Shown here in pieces: positions 17,810 through 27,166 of a DNA stretch of 64,000 bases. Under the pieces are notes generated by a model that saw only the letters and a list, made by a program, of their open reading frames with translations, made no database searches and was not told the origin of the DNA. A program made the translations under genes and the position numbers. The stretch lies in contig NZ_RBWV01000015.1 in assembly GCF_003634695.1 (NCBI RefSeq), positions 1 to 64,000 of the forward strand, given 5' to 3'. Source of the DNA: Motilibacter peucedani. Its GTDB lineage: Bacteria; Actinomycetota; Actinomycetes; Motilibacterales; Motilibacteraceae. How positions within the stretch are numbered: position 1 is the first letter of the stretch; every line of letters begins with the position of its first letter.

Positions 17810-18769
17810 GTGACCGCCGACCGGACGCCCGCTCCCGTGCCGTTCCAGGTGGCGATGAGCACCCGGTTCCGGGGCGTCGACTCCCGCGAGGGCTGGCTGC
17901 TCGAGGGCCCAGCGGGGTGGGGCGAGTTCTCGCCGTTCTGGGACTACGACACGTTCCGCGCCGTGCCGTGGCTGCACGCCGCGCGGGAGGCGGCGTTCGA
18001 GGGGTGGCCGACACCCGTACGCGACTCCGTGCCCGTCAACGCCACCGTCCCGGCGGTCGGGCCGGAGCGTGCCGCCGAGCTCGTGCGCGCCGCAGGCTGC
18101 ACGACGGTCAAGGTGAAGGTCGCCGAGCGCGGCCAGTCGCTCGCCGACGACGTCGCCCGCGTGGCCGCCGTGCGCGACGCGCTCGGCAAGCAGGGGCGCA
18201 TCCGCATCGACGCCAACGGCGCCTGGGACGTCGACGTCGCGCTCCGCTCGGTGCGGGCGCTCGACATCGCCGCCGGCGGGCTGGAGTACGTCGAGCAGCC
18301 GTGCGCGTCGATCGAGGAGCTCGCAGCCGTACGCCGTCGGCTCGACGTCCCGGTCGCGGCTGACGAGTCGGTGCGGCTCTCGGACGACCCGCTGCGCGTG
18401 GTGCGCGCCGACGCGGCCGACATCCTGGTGCTGAAGGTCGCGCCCCTCGGCGGCGTCAGCTCGTGCCTGATCCTCGCCGAGCAGGTCGGCCTGCCGGTCG
18501 TGGTGTCGTCGGCGCTCGAGACCTCGATCGGGCTCGCGGCGGGGCTCGCGCTCGCCGCCGCGCTCCCGGAGCTGCCGTACGCCTGTGGCCTCGGCACCGC
18601 GCGGCTGCTTGCCGCCGACGTGGTCGCCGACCCGCTGATCCCGGTGGACGGGGCGATCGCCGTACGCCGCGTGGTGCCCGACCCTGCAGCCCTCACCGCC
18701 GCCGCCCCCGACGACGGGACCCGGCGACGGCTGGACGACCGCCTGCGCGCGGTGGAGGCCGAGGCGTGA
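17810..18769 (+). CDS. menC: o-Succinylbenzoate synthase
   Basis: A 319-residue enolase-superfamily dehydratase that converts SHCHC to o-succinylbenzoate. The catalytic pieces are in order: TVKVKV with the general-acid/base lysines, metal ligands in IDANGAW, VEQPC and AADES, and LKVAPLGG with the opposing Lys. The length is normal for the short actinobacterial MenC form. The GTG at 17810 is the first start. The 3' end overlaps menD as GTGA, giving a menC-menD operon divergent from menB. Confidence 0.92.
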   Translation: MTADRTPAPVPFQVAMSTRFRGVDSREGWLLEGPAGWGEFSPFWDYDTFRAVPWLHAAREAAFEGWPTPVRDSVPVNATVPAVGPERAAELVRAAGCTTVKVKVAERGQSLADDVARVAAVRDALGKQGRIRIDANGAWDVDVALRSVRALDIAAGGLEYVEQPCASIEELAAVRRRLDVPVAADESVRLSDDPLRVVRADAADILVLKVAPLGGVSSCLILAEQVGLPVVVSSALETSIGLAAGLALAAALPELPYACGLGTARLLAADVVADPLIPVDGAIAVRRVVPDPAALTAAAPDDGTRRRLDDRLRAVEAEA

Positions 18770-20442
18770 ACCCGTCGACGGCGTTCGCGACCGTGCTGGT
18801 CGACGAGCTGGTGCGCGGCGGGGTGCACGAGGCGGTGGTCTGTCCGGGCTCGCGGTCGGCGCCGCTGGCCTACGCGCTCGCGGCCGCCGACGCCGCGGGC
18901 CGGCTGCGCCTGCACGTACGCATCGACGAGCGCACCGCCGGCTTCCTCGCGCTCGGGCTGGCCAAGGCCTCGGGGCAGCCGGTGCCGGTCGTGACCACCT
19001 CGGGCACGGCGACGGCCAACCTGCACCCGGCGGTGCTCGAGGCGTCGCACTCGGGCGTGCCGCTCGTGGTGCTCACTGCGGACCGACCGGCCGAGCTGCT
19101 GGGCGTGGGGGCCAACCAGACCGTCGACCAGGTGCGGCTCTACGGCACCAGCGTGCGCCACGAGGTGAGCCTGCCCGCTGCGGACGGTCGGCCCGGCCAG
19201 GTGGGCTGGTGGCGGTCCACGGTGTGCCGCGCGCTGGTCGCGGCCACCGGGGCGCTCACGGGCGAGCCCGGGCCGGTGCACCTCAACCTCGCGCTGCGCG
19301 ACCCGCTCGTGCCCGACGGCACCACCGACTGGGTCGAGCCGCTCGACGGCCGGCCCGACGGCGGCGCCTGGACCGTGGCCGCGAAGGCCCAGGACTCCGA
19401 GCCGGAGCTCTACGCCGGGGCGCCCCGCACCCTGCTCGTCGTGGGCGACTGCCCGCCCGCCCTGGCCGACCGGGCCCGCCGGGTCGCAGAGGCGAGCGGC
19501 TGGCCCGTGGTGGCCGAGCCGTCGTCGGGGCTCGCGGGCGAGGCGCTGCCGCTCGCCCTGCTGGGCGTGCCGGCGCTGCTCGAGGCGTGGGCTCCCGAGC
19601 GGGTCCTCGTCGTGGGCCGGCCCACGCTCTCGCGCACCGTCGGCGCGCTGCTCCGGCGGCCCGGCGTGGTCGTCGACGTCCTGACCGGCACCGAGCGGTG
19701 GTACGACGCGGCCTTGACGGCCAGCACGGTGTTCACCGGCGAGCTCGAGGTTCTCGGCTCGGCGGACAGCGACTTCGCCGCGGCGTGGACCCGCGCCGGC
19801 CAGGCCGCCCGGAAGGCGCAGTGGCCGGTCGGGAGCGACCTCACCGGCCCGGGCGTCGCGGCCGCTCTCGCGCGCATTCTCGACCCCGACGACCTGCTCG
19901 TCGTCGGCTCCAGCAACCCCGTCCGCGACCTGGCCACTGCAAACCTACCGTCGGGTGTGCGAGTTCTCGCCAACCGCGGCGTCGCCGGCATCGACGGCAC
20001 GGTGTCGTCGGCGGTGGGCGCGGCGCTCGCGCACCAGGCCGCGGGCGGCTCGCACGCGTACGCGGTGATGGGCGACCTGACGTTCCTGCACGACGCGACC
20101 GGCCTGGTCATCGGGCCCGACGAGCCGCGGCCCGACCTGTGCATCGTGGTCGTCAACGACGACGGCGGCGGCATCTTCGGCCTGCTGGAGCAGGGGGCCG
20201 ATGAGCTGAGCGGCCCGTTCGAGCGGGTGTTCGGCACCCCGCACGGCACGGACCTCGCGGCGCTGTGCGCGGCGACGCGTACGGTGCACGTGCGGGTCAG
20301 CACTCCGGCCGAGCTGGCCGCCGCACTGGCACCGCAAAGTGGCGTCCATGTCGTCGAGGTGCCGCTCGACCGGCGCGCACGGCGCGCGCAGCAGGTCGAG
20401 CTCGACCGCCGGATCGCAGAAGCCGTCGCGCAGGTCTTGTGA
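18766..20442 (+). CDS. menD: 2-succinyl-5-enolpyruvyl-6-hydroxy-3-cyclohexene-1-carboxylate synthase (SEPHCHC synthase)
   Basis: A 558-residue thiamine-diphosphate enzyme that couples isochorismate with 2-oxoglutarate in menaquinone synthesis. The N-terminal CPGSRSAPLAYAL and the DERTAGF segment, with the cofactor-activating Glu, are clear. TSGTATANLHPAV follows, and the C-terminal ThDP/Mg motif runs from GDLTFLHD to NDDGGGIF. The GTG start overlaps the menC stop. menF, which makes its isochorismate substrate, is at 37447-38661, outside this operon. The sulfurtransferase gene starts 33 bases downstream with its own strong ribosome binding site. Confidence 0.95.
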   Translation: MNPSTAFATVLVDELVRGGVHEAVVCPGSRSAPLAYALAAADAAGRLRLHVRIDERTAGFLALGLAKASGQPVPVVTTSGTATANLHPAVLEASHSGVPLVVLTADRPAELLGVGANQTVDQVRLYGTSVRHEVSLPAADGRPGQVGWWRSTVCRALVAATGALTGEPGPVHLNLALRDPLVPDGTTDWVEPLDGRPDGGAWTVAAKAQDSEPELYAGAPRTLLVVGDCPPALADRARRVAEASGWPVVAEPSSGLAGEALPLALLGVPALLEAWAPERVLVVGRPTLSRTVGALLRRPGVVVDVLTGTERWYDAALTASTVFTGELEVLGSADSDFAAAWTRAGQAARKAQWPVGSDLTGPGVAAALARILDPDDLLVVGSSNPVRDLATANLPSGVRVLANRGVAGIDGTVSSAVGAALAHQAAGGSHAYAVMGDLTFLHDATGLVIGPDEPRPDLCIVVVNDDGGGIFGLLEQGADELSGPFERVFGTPHGTDLAALCAATRTVHVRVSTPAELAAALAPQSGVHVVEVPLDRRARRAQQVELDRRIAEAVAQVL

Positions 20443-20475
20443 GGATCACGGTGGCATGAGGAGGAAGGTGGAGAC

Positions 20476-21279
20476 GTGGTTGACCCGATCGTGAGCCAGG
20501 AGTGGTTCGCCGAGCACCGCGAGGAGGTCATCCTCGCCGACGTGCGGTGGTACATGGACGGCAGCTCCGGGCTGGCCGCCTTCGAGCGCGCGCACATCCC
20601 CGGTGCCGTCTACGTCGACCTCGACACCTGGCTGGCCGCACCGGCGTCGGAGGCGGAGGGACGCCACCCGCTGCCCGCACCCGAGGTCTTCGCCGAGGGC
20701 ATGGCCGTGTCCGGCATCTCCGACGGTGACGTGGTCGTCGCCTACGACGACGCGGGCGGGGTCATCGCGGCCCGCCTGGTGTGGATGCTGCGCGCGACCG
20801 GCCACCAGGCGGCGCTGCTCGACGGCGGGCTCGGCGCCTACCGGCTGCCGCTCGCTAGCGGGTCCGAGCCCGTGCCCGCACGGGGCTCCTTCGCCGCGCG
20901 CGAGTTCGAGCGGGTCGCCGGCATCGACGACGCGGTCGCGCCCGACACCGTCGTGATCGACGCCCGGCCGCGCGAGCGCTACTCCGGCGACGTCGAGACG
21001 ATCGACGCCCGGCCGGGGCACATCCCCGGCGCGCTCAACGTGCCCTGCCGCGAGAACCTCCAGGGCGACGGCACGTTCCTGCCCGTGGAGGACCTCCGGA
21101 GGCGCTTCACCGACGTGGGCATCGGCCCCGACACCGAGGTCGTGTCCTACTGCGGCTCCGGCGTCACCGCCGCGCACAACGCGCTCGCGCTCGAGCAGCT
21201 CGGGCTCGGCAGGGTGCGGCTGTACCCCGGCTCGTGGTCGCAGTACGCAGCGACCGACCGCCCCGCCGCCCTGGGGTGA
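20476..21279 (+). CDS. sseA: Thiosulfate/3-mercaptopyruvate sulfurtransferase
   Basis: A 267-residue protein of two rhodanese domains. The first (about 10-125) is structural and lacks the active-site Cys. The second (about 150-262) carries the catalytic Cys in SYCGSGVTA, a CGSGVT-type loop that favours mercaptopyruvate or thiosulfate as sulfur donor. GTG 20476 has GGAGGAAGG a suitable distance upstream. It follows menD on the same strand and may be cotranscribed; a role in iron-sulfur or general sulfur trafficking is plausible but not shown. The gene symbol is given at family level. Confidence 0.85.
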   Translation: MVDPIVSQEWFAEHREEVILADVRWYMDGSSGLAAFERAHIPGAVYVDLDTWLAAPASEAEGRHPLPAPEVFAEGMAVSGISDGDVVVAYDDAGGVIAARLVWMLRATGHQAALLDGGLGAYRLPLASGSEPVPARGSFAAREFERVAGIDDAVAPDTVVIDARPRERYSGDVETIDARPGHIPGALNVPCRENLQGDGTFLPVEDLRRRFTDVGIGPDTEVVSYCGSGVTAAHNALALEQLGLGRVRLYPGSWSQYAATDRPAALG

Positions 21280-21282
21280 AGG

Positions 21283-22371
21283 CTACGAGGCCCAAGGCTC
21301 CCGGGCGGTGGTGACGGGCGCGCCGGTGCGGGCCGACTCCTCGATGGCCAAGCCCAGCAGGTGGTCCTGGCAGCCCTCGGCCAGCGGGTACGGCGCCGGC
21401 CCCTCGCCCCGCGCCCACAGGCCGGTGTCGCGCAGGATCGTCGCCACTGCGATGTCGTCGTCGGAGAAGCGGGCGCCCGGGAACGGGTTGCGGCAGACCA
21501 CCTCGCCGTCGAAGGAGATGTGGTCGAGGTCGACGCCCTCGAGGTTGAGGTCGATGCCCAGCTGCCGGCGGAGGAGCCGCGACTCGACGGGCGTGCGCGG
21601 GTCGACCAGCCGCACGACGGAGTCGTCGACGATCTCGCCGCGCGACCCGCGCAGGACGATGCGCCGGGCCCGCAGCGGGTTCCACCACTGGTTGTCGGTG
21701 AAGTCGTAGACGCCGCTGCGCCCGTTGCCGAGATCGAGCAGCGCCAGCGTCGTGCCCGCCTCCTTCGGGCCGTCGTCGCCAGACCAGCCCGCCGGTGAGA
21801 GCGGGTCGGCCAGGGGAGCCGTGAACCTCCGGGCCGTCACCGTCACCGGGTCGAACCCGGCCCCGAGCATCAACCGGATCATCGAGGTCGCGTGGTAGAG
21901 GTGCGTCGACGACACCTGCACCGACGTCACGTGACCGATGACGCCGCGCTGCAGGAGCGACAGGCGGGCGGCATGACCTGGCATGAGGAGGTACTGCTCG
22001 GCGACCTGCACCAGACCTGACGACCCCACATCGGACCACAGCTCCCGCAGCGCCTCGGCGGTCGGCGCGGGCGGCGTCTCGGCGAGGACCCGGAGCCCCA
22101 GGCGTACGGCCTCCCGCGTCACCGCGGGCGTCTCCGACCAGGGCACCGACGGCACCACGAACTCCGGGTCGCCCACGCGTGCGGCCTCCTCGAGCGTGCG
22201 GAAGGTCGGCACGCCCCACTCCGCGGTCACCTGCTCGCCGCGCTCGGCCGTGCGCGTCACGACGCCGGTCACCTGGAGCGCGTGCGGTGCCATGCGCGCG
22301 AGGCGCAGGAAGAACTGCGAGCGCCAGCCGCTGCCGACGACGGCGAAGCGGACTGCGGGGGCGGTGGTCAT
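21283..22371 (-). CDS. Gfo/Idh/MocA-like oxidoreductase lacking the EKP lysine
   Basis: A 362-residue protein with an N-terminal Rossmann domain (VRFAVVGSGWRSQFF) and an alpha/beta C-terminal domain, the Gfo/Idh/MocA layout for NAD(P)-dependent sugar or inositol dehydrogenases. The normally conserved EKP motif reads ETP here (VLAETPPAP), so the usual substrate-binding/catalytic Lys is replaced by Thr. It may use another residue, or have a non-redox role. ATG 22371 is chosen for the AGGAG in front of it; an in-frame ATG at 22395 lacks one. It is the last gene of the glycoside operon. Confidence 0.8.
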   Translation of the reverse strand: MTTAPAVRFAVVGSGWRSQFFLRLARMAPHALQVTGVVTRTAERGEQVTAEWGVPTFRTLEEAARVGDPEFVVPSVPWSETPAVTREAVRLGLRVLAETPPAPTAEALRELWSDVGSSGLVQVAEQYLLMPGHAARLSLLQRGVIGHVTSVQVSSTHLYHATSMIRLMLGAGFDPVTVTARRFTAPLADPLSPAGWSGDDGPKEAGTTLALLDLGNGRSGVYDFTDNQWWNPLRARRIVLRGSRGEIVDDSVVRLVDPRTPVESRLLRRQLGIDLNLEGVDLDHISFDGEVVCRNPFPGARFSDDDIAVATILRDTGLWARGEGPAPYPLAEGCQDHLLGLAIEESARTGAPVTTAREPWAS

Positions 22372-22403
22372 GGAGCTCCTAGCGTCGAAAGGCATGAGGT
22401 GGT

Positions 22404-23606
22404 CTAGCGGGCGGCCAGTCCGCCGTCGAGCGCGACGGTGGCGGCTCCGATGGCCGACGACTGCATCTGCAGGGTCGAGAGCTCCACCGTCACCGGGTGG
22501 ACCTGCCGCATGAACGACAGCTCCGAGACGGCTGACTGGGTGGCGCGCAGGTAGTACTCGCCCGCGTCGGCGAAGGCCGGCCCGGACAGCACGATGCGGT
22601 CCAGGTCGAGGGCGTTCGTCAGCGACAGCAGCGTCGCGCCGACGTAGCCGGCGGACTCCTCGACCAGCTGCTCGCACGCCGCGTCGCCTGCCGCCGCCGC
22701 CCGGGCGACGAGGGCGAAGTCGGCGCGCACGGCGTCGGGGTCGCCGGTGAGCGACAGGCGTCGGGCGAGCGCGCGCGACGCCAGCGCCTTGCGCACCACC
22801 GTGCGCGGTCCGGCTACCGCCTCGAGGCACCCGCGCGACCCGCACCAGCACTCGGGCCCGCCCGCCTGGAGCACGACGTGCCCGACCTCGCCCGCGTTGC
22901 CCGACGAGCCGCGGTAGATCTCGCCGCCGAGCATGATGCCGGCACCGAAGCCGGTGGCCGCGTAGAAGCACACGAAGTCCGATGACGCCGGGATGCGCCC
23001 TACCCAGAACTCGCCCAGCGCGGCGCAGACGTAGTCGTGCTCGAGGGTGGCGGGCAGGCCGAGCGCCTCCTCGAGGGCCGGGCCGAGTGCGAACTGCTCC
23101 CAGTCGGTCGTGTCGCGCAGCGCGCGCATCGCGGCGCCGCGCAGGTCGAGCCGCCCGGCGATGGCGACGCCGATGCCGAGCACGTCGCCCGCGTCGACCT
23201 CGTGCTCGCGCAGCAGCCGGGTCGTCTCGCGCACCATCCGGCGCACGACGACCGCGGGCGTGTCGGTGCCGATGCCGCGGGACACCAGCCGCCCGACGAC
23301 CTCGCCGCGCAGGTTGGTCAGCGCGTAGGTCAGCTGCGCCTCGTCGACCGAGAGCCCGACGGCGTAGCGCCCGTTGGTGTTGAGCGCGAGCAGACGGCGC
23401 GGCTTGCCCCCGGTCGTCTCGCTCTGGCCGACCTCGACGAGCAGGCCGTCCTCGAGCAGCCGCTTCACGGTGCGCGAGATCGAGGCCTCCGTCAGCCCGG
23501 ACAGCTCGGCGAGCTCGACCCGGCTGATGACCTCGCTCGAGCGCACGAGGTCGACGATGCCGCGCCCCGTCTCAGCTGCCGAGCGCCCCGCGAACCGTGC
23601 TCCCAT
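22404..23606 (-). CDS. ROK-family transcriptional regulator
   Basis: A 400-residue protein: winged helix-turn-helix (about 20-60, SRVELAELSGLTEASISRTVKRL) and a ROK sugar-kinase-like domain. The zinc site His243 with C-W-C-G...GC (253-260) is intact. The kinase catalytic DNDAN motif is degenerate (EHDYVCAA), as expected for a regulator rather than a glucokinase. It should bind a sugar effector and repress its own operon. ATG 23606 starts one base after the GH1 stop and has AGGGG upstream. The best candidate operator is the AT-rich element at 30453-30483. Confidence 0.88.
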   Translation of the reverse strand: MGARFAGRSAAETGRGIVDLVRSSEVISRVELAELSGLTEASISRTVKRLLEDGLLVEVGQSETTGGKPRRLLALNTNGRYAVGLSVDEAQLTYALTNLRGEVVGRLVSRGIGTDTPAVVVRRMVRETTRLLREHEVDAGDVLGIGVAIAGRLDLRGAAMRALRDTTDWEQFALGPALEEALGLPATLEHDYVCAALGEFWVGRIPASSDFVCFYAATGFGAGIMLGGEIYRGSSGNAGEVGHVVLQAGGPECWCGSRGCLEAVAGPRTVVRKALASRALARRLSLTGDPDAVRADFALVARAAAAGDAACEQLVEESAGYVGATLLSLTNALDLDRIVLSGPAFADAGEYYLRATQSAVSELSFMRQVHPVTVELSTLQMQSSAIGAATVALDGGLAAR

Positions 23607-23607
23607 C

Positions 23608-24984
23608 TCAGCCGGCCCCCTCACCGCGGAGGAACGTACGCAGCCAGTCGCCGCTGTCCTTCAGGGTACGGGCCTGGGTGCCGTAGTCGACGTGGACCAG
23701 CCCGAAGCGCCGGCTCTGCCCCCACGCCCACTCCCAGTTGTCCATGAGCGTCCACGCGAAGTAGCCCTGCAGGGGCAGCCCTTCGGCCCGCGCCGCAGCG
23801 CAGGCCGCTACGTGGGTGGCGAGGTAGTCGGTGCGCTCCGGGTCGTGGACGGCGCCGTCGGGCGAGACCTCGTCGGGCCAGGCGGAGCCGTTCTCGGTGA
23901 TGCAGAGCGGCAGCTCCGGTGCCAGGGTGTGCGCCTGGCGCAGCACGTCGAGCATGCCCTCGGGGCACACCGGCCAGCCCATGTGCGTACGCGGTGCGCC
24001 CGTGTCGACGGCACGGACGCCCTCGCTGCCGGGGAAGCTCGGGCCGAAGCCCCCCGCACCGTCAGGTGCGGGCGCCGCCACGGTGTGCCGGCTGTAGTAG
24101 TTGATGCCGAGGAAGTCCAGCGGCCGCGACACCAGCTCCAGGTCGGCGGCCGGCTGGGCGGCGAACCACTCCTGCTCGCCCAGGTCCTCGAGGACGTCGG
24201 CGGGGTAGGCGCCGCGCAGCACCGGCTCGAGGAAGAAGCGGTTCTGCAGCCCGTCGATGCGCCGCGCGGCGTCGCGGTCGGCAGCGGTGCCGCTGGCCGG
24301 CTCGACCGAGTACAGGTTGACCGTGATCCCGACCTGCGCTTCCGGGTCGGCCGCGCGGAGCACGTCGACCGCGAGCCCGTGACCGAGCAGGAGGTGGTGC
24401 GCAGCGTGGGCGGAGCGCGTACCGACCTGCTGCCCTGGGGCGTGCACCCCCGAGCCGTAGCCCAGGAACGCCGAGCACCACGGCTCGTTGAGGGTGATCC
24501 ACGACGACACCAGGTCGCCGAGCGCGTCGTGCACGGCCGCCGCGTAGTCGGCGAACCGGTACGCGGTGTCGCGCTCCAGCCAGCCGCCGCGGTCCTCGAG
24601 CACCTGCGGCAGGTCCCAGTGGTAGAGCGTGACCCAGGGAGCGAGGCCATGGGCGAGCAGCGACTCGGTGAGCCGGCGGTAGAAGTCGACGCCGGCGCGG
24701 TTGACGCGACCGGACCCCTCGGGGAGCAGACGCGACCACGAGAGGGAGTAGCGGTAGGCGTTGACCCCGAGGTCCGCCATGATGGCGACGTCCTCCGCCC
24801 AGCGGTGGTAGTGGTCGTCGGCCAGGTCACCGGTCGTGCCGTCGGCTATCGCGCCGGGCGTCGCCGCGAAGGTGTCCCAGATGCTGGGGGAGCGGCCGTC
24901 CTCGCAGGTCGCCCCCTCGATCTGGTAGGACGCGGTCGCCGTGCCCCAGGCGAAGTCGGCGGGGAACTCGTCTCGACTCGTCAC
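23608..24984 (-). CDS. GH1 beta-glucosidase
   Basis: A 458-residue glycoside hydrolase family 1 TIM barrel, with no signal peptide, hence cytoplasmic. The acid/base Glu167 is in TLNEPW and the nucleophile Glu364 in CITENGSAW. The N-terminal FAWGTATASYQIEG is the family signature. It cleaves terminal beta-glucosyl or related residues from an imported glycoside. The GTG start overlaps the tautomerase stop (GTGA). The neighbouring ring- and carbonyl-handling enzymes suggest that the aglycone is also metabolised, which is an inference. Confidence 0.94.
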   Translation of the reverse strand: MTSRDEFPADFAWGTATASYQIEGATCEDGRSPSIWDTFAATPGAIADGTTGDLADDHYHRWAEDVAIMADLGVNAYRYSLSWSRLLPEGSGRVNRAGVDFYRRLTESLLAHGLAPWVTLYHWDLPQVLEDRGGWLERDTAYRFADYAAAVHDALGDLVSSWITLNEPWCSAFLGYGSGVHAPGQQVGTRSAHAAHHLLLGHGLAVDVLRAADPEAQVGITVNLYSVEPASGTAADRDAARRIDGLQNRFFLEPVLRGAYPADVLEDLGEQEWFAAQPAADLELVSRPLDFLGINYYSRHTVAAPAPDGAGGFGPSFPGSEGVRAVDTGAPRTHMGWPVCPEGMLDVLRQAHTLAPELPLCITENGSAWPDEVSPDGAVHDPERTDYLATHVAACAAARAEGLPLQGYFAWTLMDNWEWAWGQSRRFGLVHVDYGTQARTLKDSGDWLRTFLRGEGAG

Positions 24985-25364
24985 CGGGCTGTCGCCGACG
25001 CGGCGAAGTCGCGGCCGGGCGCGTACCAGTCCGGCCCGTCGTTCTCCGTGCAGGCGATCAGCACGTTGTCGGGCTTGACCCCCTCGGCAGCCAGCTCGCT
25101 GACGACCGCGCGGCCCATGGCCTGCTTCTGCTCGCCGTCGTAGAGCCGGGCCAGCAGGATCTGCACGAAGACGATGTCGTCGCGGTCGGCGTCGGGGAAG
25201 CTCGGCGAGTAGAAGAGGTCGCCCGGCTCGTGCAGCCGGAACACCTGGAAGAGGTCGTCGGCGGGCATGCCCAGGCTCGACACGAGACCACGGTGGATCG
25301 CCGCGCTGAACGCCTCCCTGCGGGACGCGTGGGTCGAGTACATGTCGACACGGACGAGAGGCAT
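24981..25364 (-). CDS. Tautomerase-superfamily protein
   Basis: A 127-residue protein starting MPLVRVDMY, so the processed N-terminus would be the catalytic Pro1 of the 4-oxalocrotonate tautomerase/MIF superfamily. Its length and the later segments (DIVFVQILLARLYDGEQKQAM) fit the fused-repeat (about 125-residue) members. Such enzymes catalyse keto-enol tautomerisation or related steps on unsaturated acids and aromatic breakdown products. It overlaps the GH1 gene. The physiological substrate is unknown. Confidence 0.82.
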   Translation of the reverse strand: MPLVRVDMYSTHASRREAFSAAIHRGLVSSLGMPADDLFQVFRLHEPGDLFYSPSFPDADRDDIVFVQILLARLYDGEQKQAMGRAVVSELAAEGVKPDNVLIACTENDGPDWYAPGRDFAASATAR

Positions 25365-25422
25365 GCGGGGGTGCTCCTTCGTAGAGGTGGTGAGCGGGGA
25401 CGATGGACTGGTACGCAGTGGC

Positions 25423-26382
25423 TCAGGCGTCCAGCCAGGTGTCGGACGGCGGCACGAGGGTCTCGAGCTCGTCCCAGAAGTCCGGCGGCAGCTCGGACGC
25501 GGCGCTGTCGAGAACCGCTGGGATCCGCGAGCGCTTGCTGATGCCGACGATCGTCGAGGCGACGCGCGTGTCGCGCAGCGAGAACTGCAGCGCCGCCGTC
25601 GCGAGGTCGGTGCCGTGCCGGTTCGTCAGCTCGCGCATGGCGCGGACCGCCCGGAGGGTCTCCGGCGGCGCGGGACGGTAGCCGTAGGTGTCGCCGGGCC
25701 GCTCCTCCTGGCGGGCCAGGATGCCGCCGCCGTAGACGGCCGCGTTCACGACGCCCAGACCCCGCTCGTGGGCCGTCGCGACGATCTCTCCGGCGCTGCG
25801 GTCCACCAGCGTCCAGCGGTTGTGCACCAGCAGGACGTCGAAGACCCCGAGGTCGAGGTAGCGCGCCATGACGCGCACGTCGCCGCCTGCCAGCCCGAGC
25901 GAGCCGACCTGGCCGCTCTCGCGCAGCCGGACGAGCGCGTCGACGGCGCCGCCGGGCTTGGTCATGGCGGCGAAGTCGTGGAACTCCGGGTCGTGCAGGT
26001 GCACCAGGGGCAGGTCGTCGAGGCCGAGCCGGGTCCGGCTCTCCTCCACCGAGGCCCGGACCCGGTCGCCGGAGTAGTCCGCTTCGTCGGCGTCGACCTT
26101 GGTCGCGACGAGGAACCCGGGCGGCAGGCCGCCGGCCGCGGCGATGCCCAGCCCGATGCGGCGCTCGCTCTCCCCGCCGCTGTAGCCGTTGGCGGTGTCG
26201 ATGACCGTGATCGGGCTGGCCAGCACGTCGGTCACCAGGTCGACGGCGTCCTGGACGGGGACGTCGTAGCCGAAGTTCTCCGGCATGCTGCCCAGCGGGC
26301 CACCGCCCAGGCAGACTGCCGAGACGTGCAGCCCGGTGCCGCCCAGCCGCCGCTGCCAGCCTGAGGCGTCGCTCGCGACCAC
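25423..26382 (-). CDS. Aldo/keto reductase (D-threo-aldose 1-dehydrogenase-like)
   Basis: A 319-residue (alpha/beta)8 NAD(P)H oxidoreductase. The catalytic tetrad is visible: Asp62 and Tyr67 in IDTANGYSGG, Lys95 in VATKVD and His130 in HLHDPE. The sequence resembles the branch annotated as D-threo-aldose 1-dehydrogenase/L-fucose dehydrogenase, so oxidation of a released aldose is a reasonable guess. It lies between the VOC protein (3 bases upstream) and the tautomerase (58 bases downstream) in the glycoside operon. Confidence 0.87.
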   Translation of the reverse strand: MVASDASGWQRRLGGTGLHVSAVCLGGGPLGSMPENFGYDVPVQDAVDLVTDVLASPITVIDTANGYSGGESERRIGLGIAAAGGLPPGFLVATKVDADEADYSGDRVRASVEESRTRLGLDDLPLVHLHDPEFHDFAAMTKPGGAVDALVRLRESGQVGSLGLAGGDVRVMARYLDLGVFDVLLVHNRWTLVDRSAGEIVATAHERGLGVVNAAVYGGGILARQEERPGDTYGYRPAPPETLRAVRAMRELTNRHGTDLATAALQFSLRDTRVASTIVGISKRSRIPAVLDSAASELPPDFWDELETLVPPSDTWLDA

Positions 26383-26385
26383 CGC

Positions 26386-27156
26386 TCAGACCGCCGTGGG
26401 GAAGCCGTCGGCGTCGACGAGCACGCGGTGGCCGGCCCGCTCGCCGACAACGCTGAAGGCGTCGGCGTCCTCGGCCACCCCGGTCACGACCGCCGCGACG
26501 AAGCCGGGCGCGTCGAGCTGCGGCGCCCGCTGCGTCTTCTCGACACCGTAGGTGAAGACCTCCAGCACGGTGTCCTGCGACCTGAGGTAGGCGATGTCGA
26601 AGCCGCGCGGGTCGTGCGGCTGGGCGATCGTGCCCATGAGCGAGAAGCCCAGCGGTGCATAGCGCTCCTGGGTGGCGTCCAGCTCCTCGACCGTCACTGC
26701 CACGTGGTCGAAGCGCGGGCGGGACGGTACGCCGAGGGCTCGCTCCTGCTCGACGAGGCGCTGGTCGAGCACCTCGGTGTAGTGCAGGTCGCGCTCGACG
26801 AGCTCGAGCAGCGTGCCGTCGGGGTCGTAGAAGAAGGTGATGCGCACGTCGCCGGTCGCCTCGATCGGCTCGAGGTGGAACTCCACCTCCGAGGCTTTGA
26901 GCTCGGAGACGTAGGTGTCGACCGAGTCGACCTTGAAGCCGACGTGCCGGAACCCGCGCTGGAGGTCGTCAGGGACCCAGGTCGAGGAGGAGCGGTCGCC
27001 GCCGAGGCGTACGAGCTCCAGCGTGCCCGTGACCAGGTCGAGCACCGCGCGCTCGTCGGTGGCCTCGCCGACGACCTGCGCGCGCAGGTGGCGGGTGTAG
27101 AAGTCGACCGAGCGGGCGACGTCGTCGACGTTGAGCAGGACGGAGGTGATGGGCAT
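26386..27156 (-). CDS. Two-domain VOC (glyoxalase/extradiol-fold) protein
   Basis: A 256-residue protein of two vicinal-oxygen-chelate modules (about 1-122 and 138-256). Candidate metal ligands appear at the expected places: His in FRHVGFKV, Glu in TLLELVERD, His in FDHVAVTV and Glu in VLEVFTYG. The family includes extradiol dioxygenases, glyoxalases and isomerases, so the reaction cannot be assigned. ATG 27156 follows GAGAGG, and the upstream extension is not conserved in character. Its place directly after the two permeases suggests a role in processing the imported compound. Confidence 0.8.
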   Translation of the reverse strand: MPITSVLLNVDDVARSVDFYTRHLRAQVVGEATDERAVLDLVTGTLELVRLGGDRSSSTWVPDDLQRGFRHVGFKVDSVDTYVSELKASEVEFHLEPIEATGDVRITFFYDPDGTLLELVERDLHYTEVLDQRLVEQERALGVPSRPRFDHVAVTVEELDATQERYAPLGFSLMGTIAQPHDPRGFDIAYLRSQDTVLEVFTYGVEKTQRAPQLDAPGFVAAVVTGVAEDADAFSVVGERAGHRVLVDADGFPTAV

Positions 27157-27166
27157 CTGCAGCCTC

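Noticed and set aside
22372-22395. Upstream ATG start for the Gfo/Idh/MocA gene
   Set aside because: The ATG at 22395 has no ribosome binding site; AGGAG sits before the ATG at 22371.
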